Positions 6,370-12,436 of a DNA stretch of 13,636 nucleotides are shown piece by piece (positions within the stretch are counted from its first letter, which is position 1; every line of letters begins with the position of its first letter). The translations under genes and the position numbers were made by a program. The notes under the pieces are model-generated. The model had not been told where the DNA came from and ran no database searches. It saw nothing but the letters and a program-made list of their open reading frames with translations. The stretch is from JBFGCT01 sp041581055 (lineage in GTDB: Bacteria; Actinomycetota; Acidimicrobiia; Acidimicrobiales; Ilumatobacteraceae). The stretch covers positions 1 to 13,636 of the forward strand of contig JBFGCT010000111.1 in the NCBI GenBank assembly GCA_041581055.1. Reading direction: 5' to 3'.

Positions 6370-7280
6370 CCGGCGGCGGGCGCAACCTGATCGACGTGAC
6401 CGACCTCGACGTCGGCGACGCGCGCCAAGTCCTGCGGCTCGCCGAGGCGCCGATCGCCTCGCTGGGGCGCCCGCTCGACGGCCTCGGCGTGGTGCTGATC
6501 TTCGAGAAGCCGTCCAACCGGACCCGGCAGTCGATGGAGATGGCCGTCGTCCAACTCGGCGGGCACCCGGTCTACACCCGCGGCGACGAGGTCGGCTTCG
6601 ACGAGCGCGAGTCGGTCGAGGACATCGCGCGGATCCTGGCCGGCTACCACGCGCTGATCGCCGCCCGGGTCTTCGACCACTCGGTGGTCACGCGGCTCGC
6701 CGACGCCGCCGACGTCCCGATCGTCAACATGCTGTCCGACCGGAGCCACCCGCTCCAGGCGCTCGCCGACGCGCTGACCATGCAACAGTGTCTCGGCGAA
6801 CTCGCCGGCCGAACCGTCGCCTACGTCGGCGACTACAACAACGTCGCACGGTCGCTCGCCGAGATCGCCGCACTGCTCGGCATGCATGTGCGGCTGGCGT
6901 GCCCGGTCGGCTTTGACGCCGACGACGCCGAACTCGAGCGGATCGTGCTGCTCGGGGCGGCGTCGGTGGAGCAGTCGACGCGGCCGCACGAGATGGTCGC
7001 CGGCGCCCACGCCGTGCACACCGACACGTGGGTGTCGATGGGCCAGGAGGCCGACAAGCACGAGCGGCGGCAGAAGTTCGAGGGGTTCACCGTCGACGTC
7101 GAGATGATGTCGCTGGCCGATCCGACGGCCGTCTTCATGCACTGCCTCCCCGCGTACCGCGGTCTCGAGGTGGCCGCCGACGTGATCGACGGCCCGCAGT
7201 CGGTGGTCTTCCAGCAGGGCCACAACCGGATGCACGCGGCGCGCGGCGCGCTGGCGTTCCTGATGGGGGTGCGGCCGTGA
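6366..7280 (+). CDS. argF: Ornithine carbamoyltransferase
   Basis: ArgF joins ornithine and carbamoyl phosphate to give citrulline. The 304-residue protein has two domains. The carbamoyl-phosphate motif is S50-N-R-T-R54, where STRTR is usual. It is followed by LSDRSHPLQALAD with H128, an ornithine-binding VSMGQE segment, HCLPAYRG with C260 (HCLPAHRG is usual), and the late FQQGHNRMH stretch. The paired SMG and HCLP motifs favour ornithine over aspartate carbamoyltransferase, as does the position between argD and argR. The two substitutions lie in active-site loops but keep the residues that contact phosphate (S, R, T, R) and the catalytic Cys, so activity is expected. The ATG overlaps the argD stop by 4 bp, and the stop overlaps the argR GTG by 4 bp. 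Confidence 0.93.
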   Translation: MTGGGRNLIDVTDLDVGDARQVLRLAEAPIASLGRPLDGLGVVLIFEKPSNRTRQSMEMAVVQLGGHPVYTRGDEVGFDERESVEDIARILAGYHALIAARVFDHSVVTRLADAADVPIVNMLSDRSHPLQALADALTMQQCLGELAGRTVAYVGDYNNVARSLAEIAALLGMHVRLACPVGFDADDAELERIVLLGAASVEQSTRPHEMVAGAHAVHTDTWVSMGQEADKHERRQKFEGFTVDVEMMSLADPTAVFMHCLPAYRGLEVAADVIDGPQSVVFQQGHNRMHAARGALAFLMGVRP

Positions 7281-7741
7281 CCACCAAGGTGCAACGCCAA
7301 TCCACCGTCGCCCGGCTGATCGGCGACCACGAGGTGACCAGCCAGCCGCAGTTGATCGACCTGCTCGCCGCGGAGGGCATCGAGGCGACGCAGGCGACGG
7401 TGTCGCGCGACCTCGACGACATCGGGGCGGTCAAGGTGCGGGTGCCGAGCGGCAACACCGTGTACGCGATCCCCGAGTTCGCCCCGGACCGGCTCGCCCC
7501 CGCCGATCAACTCCGCCGCGTGATGGGGGAGTGGGTGGCCGAGGTCGCGTCGTCGGCGAACATCGTGATCCTCCGCACGCCACCCGGATGCGCGCACGTC
7601 GTCGCGTCCGCGCTCGATCGGAGTCGCGTCGACGGGCTGCTCGGCACCGTTGCCGGCGACGACACGCTCATGTGCGTCTCCGCCACCGCCGATGCGTCCG
7701 AGCTCGCCACCCACCTCCGCGAGCTCGCAGGGCTGGACTGA
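7277..7741 (+). CDS. argR: Arginine repressor ArgR
   Basis: ArgR senses arginine and binds ARG boxes as a hexamer, repressing biosynthesis. This 154-residue protein has the N-terminal winged-helix domain (QSTVARLIGDHEVTSQPQLIDLL, then the recognition helix ATQATVSRDL with S43-R44) and a wing (VKVRVPSGNTVYAI). The C-terminal oligomerisation and arginine-binding domain follows, with PPGCAHVVASALDRS and GTVAGDDTL, whose D128-D129 pair is the arginine contact in this family. The length is standard. The start is a GTG overlapping the argF stop (GTGA). Lying within the operon it is thought to control, it should be autoregulated through the dyad at 3183-3218. Confidence 0.95.
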   Translation: MTTKVQRQSTVARLIGDHEVTSQPQLIDLLAAEGIEATQATVSRDLDDIGAVKVRVPSGNTVYAIPEFAPDRLAPADQLRRVMGEWVAEVASSANIVILRTPPGCAHVVASALDRSRVDGLLGTVAGDDTLMCVSATADASELATHLRELAGLD

Positions 7742-7743
7742 CG

Positions 7744-9141
7744 GTGGGCGACGACGAGGCCCGCACGCTCTGGCACGGCCGGTTCGCCGACGGCCCGGCC
7801 GAGGCGCTGCTGGCCTACACGGTGAGCCTCCCGTTCGACCGCCGGTTGTGGCGCGACGACATCGTCGGCTCCCGCGCCCACGTGAGGGGTCTCGGGCGGG
7901 CCGGCCTGCTCGACGACACCGAGCGCGACGCGATCCTCGCCGCCCTCGATCGCGTCGCCGACGAGATGGAGGCGGGGACGTTCGCCTTCGTCGAGACCGA
8001 CGAGGACATTCACACCGCCGTCGAGCGGCGGGTCACCGAGCTGGCCGGCCCGGCCGGCGGCAAGCTGCACACCGCCCGCAGCCGCAACGACCAGGTGGCG
8101 ACCGACCTCCGGCTGTGGTGCAAGCGCGAGCTGGTCGCCGTGGCCGGCGGGATCCTCGATCTCCAGCAGGTGCTGCTCGACCGGGCGGTCGAGGCCGGCG
8201 ACGCCTACCTGCCCGGCTACACCCACCTCCAGCGGGCCCAGCCGGTGCTGCTGGCGCACCATCTACTGGCCCACGGCTGGGCGCTCGGCCGTGACGTCGA
8301 CCGCTTGCTGGCGACCGTCGAGCGGCTCGACGTCTCACCGCTCGGGGCGGGCGCGCTCGCCGGGTCGTCGCTGCCGATCGACCCGGTCGCCACCGCCGCC
8401 GACCTCGGGTTCGCGAGGGCGTTCGAGAACTCGCTCGACGCGGTCGGCGACCGCGATTTCGTCGCCGAGGCGCTCTTCGACCTCGCCCTCGTCGGCGTCC
8501 ACCTCTCACGCGTCGGCGAGGAGTGGGTGCTGTGGACCTCGGGCGAGTTCGGGTTCGCCACGCTCGACGACGGGTACGCCACCGGATCGTCGATGCTGCC
8601 CCAGAAGAAGAATCCCGACATCGCCGAGCTGGCGCGTGGCAAGGCGGGGCGCCTGATCGGCAACCTCACCGGGCTGCTGGTCACGCTGAAGGGCCTGCCG
8701 TTGGCCTACAACCGCGATCTCCAGGAGGACAAGGAGCCGCTGTTCGACTCCGTCGAGCAGGTGTCGCTGGCGACGGTCGCCATCACCGGCATGATCGCGA
8801 CGGCGACGTTCGTCCACGAGCGGATGCGGGCCGCGGCCGACGAGGAGACCTCGGCGGCGACCGACCTCGCCGAGTGGCTCGTCCGCCGGGGCGTCCCGTT
8901 CCGCGAGGCGCACGCGGTTGTCGGGGCGCTCGTGCGGGCGCACGTCGCCGGTGACGGCCCGCTGCGCGACTTGGTCGCCGCCGACCCGCGGCTCGGCTCG
9001 GAGGCGGCCGCCATGGTCGGGCCGGGCGTCGGGGTGCGGATGCGGACGTCGCCGGGCGCGGCGGGCCCCGAGGCCCTCGAGGCACAACTGACCGCGTACC
9101 GGGCGATGCTCGACCGCGAACGCGCGACGGTCGGTGCTTGA
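7744..9141 (+). CDS. argH: Argininosuccinate lyase
   Basis: ArgH splits argininosuccinate into arginine and fumarate, the last step of the pathway. The 465-residue protein belongs to the fumarase/aspartase superfamily. It has WHGRFADGPAEALLAYTVSLPFDRRLWRDD, the HTARSRNDQVATDLRLW segment, YTHLQRAQPVLLAHHLLAH, and the flexible catalytic loop GSSMLPQKKNPD, whose serines are residues 282-283 (GSSxMPQKKNP is usual; the conserved Met is Leu). AYNRDLQEDKEPLFDS follows. I chose the GTG at 7744, 2 bp after the argR stop; the frame is open further upstream but that would run back through argR. The partner enzyme ArgG is not adjacent, unlike in Mycobacterium and Streptomyces. The 3' end overlaps mpg by 8 bp. 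Confidence 0.95.
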   Translation: MGDDEARTLWHGRFADGPAEALLAYTVSLPFDRRLWRDDIVGSRAHVRGLGRAGLLDDTERDAILAALDRVADEMEAGTFAFVETDEDIHTAVERRVTELAGPAGGKLHTARSRNDQVATDLRLWCKRELVAVAGGILDLQQVLLDRAVEAGDAYLPGYTHLQRAQPVLLAHHLLAHGWALGRDVDRLLATVERLDVSPLGAGALAGSSLPIDPVATAADLGFARAFENSLDAVGDRDFVAEALFDLALVGVHLSRVGEEWVLWTSGEFGFATLDDGYATGSSMLPQKKNPDIAELARGKAGRLIGNLTGLLVTLKGLPLAYNRDLQEDKEPLFDSVEQVSLATVAITGMIATATFVHERMRAAADEETSAATDLAEWLVRRGVPFREAHAVVGALVRAHVAGDGPLRDLVAADPRLGSEAAAMVGPGVGVRMRTSPGAAGPEALEAQLTAYRAMLDRERATVGA

Positions 9142-9691
9142 CACCCCGCGCCGGTTCTTCGAGCGGGACTCGGAGGAGCTCGCTCCGCTGCTGCTCAACA
9201 AGCTGATCGTGTCGACGATCGGCGGCGAACGCGTCGTCGGGCGGATCAGCGAGGTGGAGGCGTACCGCGAGGACGATCCGGCCAGCCACACGTACGCCGG
9301 TCGCACCCCGCGCAACGAGGCGATGTTCGGCCCGCCCGGCCACCTCTACGTGTACCTCAGCTACGGCGTCCACCACTGCGCCAACGTGGTGTCGGCGCCG
9401 GAGGGGAGCGGGCAGGCGGTGTTGCTGCGGGCGATCCAACCGGTCGTGGGCATCGCGCCCATCCGCCGCCGTCGCGGCGCCCGACCGGATTCCGAGCTGG
9501 CGAACGGCCCGGGCAAGCTCTGCCAGGCGCTCGGCATCACCCTTGCCCACTATGGCGTCGATCTCTGCGCCGCCGACGCGCCGGTCCGCATCGTCGACGA
9601 CGGCACGCCGCCACCGCGCGAGCCGGTGACCGGCCCGCGAATCGGCATCTCGAAGGCGGTCGACCTCCCCTGGCGGTTCAGGATCCCATGA
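9134..9691 (+). CDS. mpg: DNA-3-methyladenine glycosylase (AAG/MPG family)
   Basis: This enzyme cuts alkylated purines such as 3-methyladenine from DNA, starting base-excision repair. The 185-residue protein has the family core: ISEVEAY, with E42 the likely water-activating Glu and Y44 a base-stacking residue; H52 in DPASHTYAGRTPRNEAMFGPPG; VYLSYGVHHCANVV; then LLRAIQPV and NGPGKLCQALGI. The length matches bacterial members. The GTG start at 9134 lies inside argH, overlapping it by 8 bp, so it is probably translated by coupling and is the last gene of the arginine operon. The repair function has no obvious link to arginine; the pairing may simply be inherited, since mpg lies near argH and beside tyrS in Mycobacterium. 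The next feature downstream is a pair of palindromes starting 11 bp after the stop. Confidence 0.92.
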   Translation: MLDTPRRFFERDSEELAPLLLNKLIVSTIGGERVVGRISEVEAYREDDPASHTYAGRTPRNEAMFGPPGHLYVYLSYGVHHCANVVSAPEGSGQAVLLRAIQPVVGIAPIRRRRGARPDSELANGPGKLCQALGITLAHYGVDLCAADAPVRIVDDGTPPPREPVTGPRIGISKAVDLPWRFRIP

Positions 9692-9702
9692 GCCGCCCCG
9701 TC

Positions 9703-9826
9703 CGTTTGCGTCGCGATATTGGCGAGACGGTCGCTCACAATCGCGACGCAAACGACATGGGTGGCGGCCCGGTCCGTTTGCGTCGCGATATCGGTGAGAC
9801 GGTCGCTCACAATCGCGACGCAAACG
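9703..9826. repeat. Two tandem 52-bp palindromic units (family B)
   Basis: Dyads at 9703-9754 and 9775-9826 have identical perfect 15-bp arms (CGTTTGCGTCGCGAT and ATCGCGACGCAAACG). Their 22-nt loops differ at two bases, and a 20-bp spacer separates them, giving a period of 72 bp. They lie between the mpg stop and the next start. As RNA each would be a very stable hairpin at the 3' end of the arginine operon, but no U-run follows. The outer GTTTGYGT resembles the outer ends of the family A units at the left edge of the window, as do the unit length and tandem layout. Confidence 0.85.
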
Positions 9827-9866
9827 AGGTGGGGTGGGACGAGTCGGGCCGGGATACGGTCGCGTC

Positions 9867-10769
9867 GTGAGAGATTTCGCCGGCAGGCTCGCGGTGGTGA
9901 CCGGTGGGGCGAGCGGGATGGGACGCGAGCTCGTCCGCCAGCTCGCCGCCGCCGGCTGCGACGTCGCGACGTGCGACCTGTCGGTGGCCGCGATGGAGGA
10001 GTCGCGGACGCTGGCGCTCGCCGGCGCGCCATCGTCGGACGTGCGGGTGTCCACCCACGTCTGCGATGTCGCCGACACGGCGGCGCTGCTCGTGTTCCGC
10101 GACGAGGTGCTCGCGGCGCACGACACCGACCACATCCACCTGCTGTTCAACAACGCGGGCATCGGCGGTGGGGGCAGCCTGTTCACCGATTCGCCGGAGG
10201 CCTGGCAGCGCACGTTCGACATCTGCTGGGGCGGGGTGTACCACGGCACGAGGGCGTTCCTGCCGGCGCTCGTCGCCGCCGACGAGGCGCACATCGTCAA
10301 CACGTCGAGCGTCAACGGGTTCTGGGCGAGCATCGGCCCCGACCGCCCGCACACGGCCTATTCGGCGGCCAAGTTCGCGGTCAAGGGGTTCACGGAGGCG
10401 CTGCTCACCGACCTGCGGGTCAACGCGCCGCACGTCCACGCGTCGGTCGTGATGCCCGGCCACATCGGCACGTCGATCGTCGAGAACTCACATCGCCACG
10501 GCCTGGGCGAATCGGACGAAGAGGCGGCCGGACTGGTCGAGATGGCCTCGACGATGTTCCGCGAGCACGCGCCGATGACCTCGGCCGAGGCGGCCGCGGT
10601 GATCCTCGAGGGCGTGCGCGAGAACAAGTGGCGGATCCTCGTCGGCGACGATGCCCATGCGCTCGACGAGGCGGTCAGGGCCAACCCCGAGCAGGCCTAC
10701 GACGGCTCGATGGGCCAGATCCTGTTCGCCGCGCTGGACCAGGCGCGGGCCGCACTCGACCTCGATTGA
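9867..10769 (+). CDS. Short-chain dehydrogenase/reductase (SDR)
   Basis: This 300-residue classical SDR oxidoreductase has the cofactor motif TGGASGMG (residues 12-19) and an Asp ending the second strand (TCDLS), which favours NAD(H). It has NNAG in LLFNNAGIGG and the catalytic triad: Ser in NTSSVNG (S148), then Y165 and K169 in YSAAK. The Ser-Tyr gap is about four residues longer than in most classical SDRs. The C-terminal part (VGDDAHALDEAVRANPEQAYDG) is typical of actinobacterial SDRs annotated only by family. The substrate is not predictable from sequence. I chose the GTG at 9867 because family similarity begins at RDFAGRLAVVTGG. A GTG at 9834 in the same frame has a GAGG before it, but would add residues encoded directly beside the repeat. 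The gene follows family B repeats, so it probably has its own transcription start. Confidence 0.88.
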   Translation: MRDFAGRLAVVTGGASGMGRELVRQLAAAGCDVATCDLSVAAMEESRTLALAGAPSSDVRVSTHVCDVADTAALLVFRDEVLAAHDTDHIHLLFNNAGIGGGGSLFTDSPEAWQRTFDICWGGVYHGTRAFLPALVAADEAHIVNTSSVNGFWASIGPDRPHTAYSAAKFAVKGFTEALLTDLRVNAPHVHASVVMPGHIGTSIVENSHRHGLGESDEEAAGLVEMASTMFREHAPMTSAEAAAVILEGVRENKWRILVGDDAHALDEAVRANPEQAYDGSMGQILFAALDQARAALDLD

Positions 10770-10806
10770 GCTGCGGGCGCGGCGGGTTTGCGCGAAGCTG
10801 GGCGTC

Positions 10807-11241
10807 GTGGAGATCATCCTGATCGTGCTGCTCGGCCCCGTGCTCACCATCGGGTTCATCATCCTGATGCGGCGGGTCGGCAAGAACATGGTGACGACCA
10901 GCGACGACGACCAGCGGGAGATCGAGCGGCTCCAACAGACCGGCGAGCGAGCGCGAGCGACGTTGACGGCGATCGTCCCGTCCGGGCTGACGGTCAACAA
11001 CTTCCACGTGCAGTGCGAGGTCCATTTCTGGATGGAGCCGCTGAGCGGCGCCCAGCCGTTCGAGGCGACCAAGAAGATCTTCTTCCTCGAGACGCAATTC
11101 CCTCGACAGGGTGATGTCTGGCCGGCGTGGTTCGACCCGGCCGACCCGGCCACGTTCGCCGTCGGGTCGCCCGGCAAGCTCGATCCGGCGCAGATCCCGC
11201 TCTACCGCGAGTTCGGCATCGAGCACCCGCTCGACGACTGA
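10807..11241 (+). CDS. Small membrane-anchored protein with a beta-rich domain
   Basis: The first 20 residues (MEIILIVLLGPVLTIGFIIL) form one membrane segment, followed by basic MRRVGKN, a short acidic stretch, and a soluble domain from about residue 42. The pattern in that domain (RATLTAIVPSGLTVNN, then CEVHFWMEPLSG, then a PRQGDVWPAWFDPADPATFAVG stretch) resembles small unnamed domains in actinobacterial membrane proteins that end in YDPADPxxV; this is from memory of the pattern, not a search. The GTG at 10807 was chosen because it starts exactly at the hydrophobic segment; the open frame upstream overlaps the SDR gene. The ribosome site is weak. The gene lies 37 bp after the SDR stop, so the two may be co-transcribed. 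It ends 9 bp from the stop of the convergent DUF2332 gene. The function is unknown. Confidence 0.72.
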   Translation: MEIILIVLLGPVLTIGFIILMRRVGKNMVTTSDDDQREIERLQQTGERARATLTAIVPSGLTVNNFHVQCEVHFWMEPLSGAQPFEATKKIFFLETQFPRQGDVWPAWFDPADPATFAVGSPGKLDPAQIPLYREFGIEHPLDD

Positions 11242-11250
11242 ACGGCGGCG

Positions 11251-12318
11251 CTACCGCCAGTGGATCCAGAAGCCGTGCGGGTGGCACGTCGCCAGATGGC
11301 GGACCGTCCGCACACCGTCGCGCCAGGTGACCAGTGACAGCACGGTGAGATCACGATGCTCGAGATCGTCGGGGGCCGGCAGCTCGGGCGTGGCCACCGG
11401 CGACTCGACGTAGACCCACGAGAGGTCGACGGTCGCGCCGATCCGATCGAGTTCGCCGACGTAGGCCGTGCGGCCGTCGGGCGGGAGGTAGTTGAGGACC
11501 CACGAGTTCGTGACGACCGGATGACCCGCCCTGGCCATCCGCTCGATCGCCGGCGCCAGCGAGGCGGTGGCGTCGCCGGCCAGCAGCTCCGGTGGTTCGC
11601 GTCGAGCGAGCTCGATCGCCGCCCGCAGGCGCTGGAAGCGGTCGGCCTGGTCGGGCCAAACGCAGGCTTCCAGCCAGTGCGCCTCATCGTCGTCGGTCAC
11701 GTCGATCGGGGCGACGTCGATCCCGCACCGAGCCCCCACGACGGGCATCGCGGCCGGGACCGGCGGGTCGCCCCGCGTTCCGGTCGTGATCACCACGGGC
11801 GACGGGCCGCCGACCGCGCCGCCCGGCTCGAAGCGGTACTCGTACCGGTCGAGGAGCAGGTTCAGCCCGCCGCTGGCGCCGACGTCGAGGTGGGCGATGG
11901 GGCCGACGTCGCCGGCGAGCTGCCCGAAGGCGAGGACGAACATCGCGCAGCGGCCGACCTCGTTGGTCTGGGTCCGGCGCGTCCGGAGCAGCCGGACCAG
12001 ATCGCCCTCACGCTCGGCCAGGAAGTCCTTGTAGGTCGCGGCAAGGGCCGGATCGAGCGGGTCGCGCGGGGACTCGGTCAGATTGGGGTACCAGGCGGCG
12101 AGCGGATGGTCGGGCGAGTCGAGCAGCAGCTTGTGGCTGGCCGCGAGCAGCAGCACCGGGAGCCGCTGTTGCTCAGGCGCGTGAAGCAGTCGCCGGTACA
12201 GGTCGGGGTCGTCGGCGATCGCGCCCGACAGCGCGGCGTACAGCGGCGCCCGCCGCGCCGACGAGGCGGACTGGTGGCGGAAACGCCGAGCGAGTTCGAC
12301 GTCGTCCTCGCTGAGCAT
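11251..12318 (-). CDS. DUF2332 family protein
   Basis: This 355-residue protein matches DUF2332, a family known mostly from actinobacteria and some proteobacteria. Its N-terminal helical part includes FRHQSASSARRAPLYAALSGAIADDP, and TQTNEVGRCA comes before the central motif LDVGASGGLNLLLDRY (residues 144-159). Downstream are a GDPPVP segment, GIDVAPIDVTDDDEAHWLEACVWPDQ, and NSWVLNYLPP. The glycine-rich central motif after a hydrophobic strand looks like motif I of Rossmann-type methyltransferases, so an S-adenosylmethionine-binding fold is conceivable but unproven. I chose the ATG at 12318; an in-frame GTG immediately precedes it, and the open frame runs further upstream across the divergent tyrS promoter. 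The stop is TAG, unlike the TGA of its neighbours. The gene is convergent with the small membrane-protein gene and divergent from tyrS. Confidence 0.85.
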   Translation of the reverse strand: MLSEDDVELARRFRHQSASSARRAPLYAALSGAIADDPDLYRRLLHAPEQQRLPVLLLAASHKLLLDSPDHPLAAWYPNLTESPRDPLDPALAATYKDFLAEREGDLVRLLRTRRTQTNEVGRCAMFVLAFGQLAGDVGPIAHLDVGASGGLNLLLDRYEYRFEPGGAVGGPSPVVITTGTRGDPPVPAAMPVVGARCGIDVAPIDVTDDDEAHWLEACVWPDQADRFQRLRAAIELARREPPELLAGDATASLAPAIERMARAGHPVVTNSWVLNYLPPDGRTAYVGELDRIGATVDLSWVYVESPVATPELPAPDDLEHRDLTVLSLVTWRDGVRTVRHLATCHPHGFWIHWR

Positions 12319-12420
12319 CACGGGGCAGTCTCGCGCGTGCCGACGGCTCGCCGGAGCCCCCGAGCGCGGCGAGCGACGCGGTCCGCTCGAACGTCCACCG
12401 TCCCGGGCGCCGGGTGCCGT

Positions 12421-12436
12421 TACCCTGGGCCGCCGT
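12421..12436 (+). promoter_or_regulatory. tyrS: Possible -10 box of a leaderless tyrS transcript
   Basis: TACCCT (12421-12426) fits the TAnnnT -10 pattern and ends 10 nt before the tyrS ATG. No purine-rich ribosome site is present between them. That combination is typical of leaderless actinobacterial mRNAs. No clear -35 box was found. The rest of the 118-bp divergent region (12319-12436) shows nothing else I can name. Confidence 0.4.

Noticed and set aside
9703..9826. Classical Rho-independent terminator of the arginine operon
   Set aside because: The hairpins are strong, but no U-run follows either one, the loops are 22 nt and the element is tandemly repeated. A termination or 3'-stabilising effect is possible but not shown by sequence.
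9834..9866. Earlier GTG start for the short-chain dehydrogenase
   Set aside because: It would add eleven residues (GRVGPGYGRVV type) not expected in the family, encoded directly beside the repeat. The GTG at 9867 fits the usual short N-terminus before the Rossmann motif.
9688..9870. 60-residue open frame across family B repeats
   Set aside because: It is a translation of the two palindromes (the same peptide twice) overlapping the mpg stop. The symmetric DNA explains it better than a coding role.
12319..12436. tRNA or T-box leader between DUF2332 and tyrS
   Set aside because: There is no TTCGA-type T-loop with matching acceptor stem, and no T-box consensus in the 118 bp.
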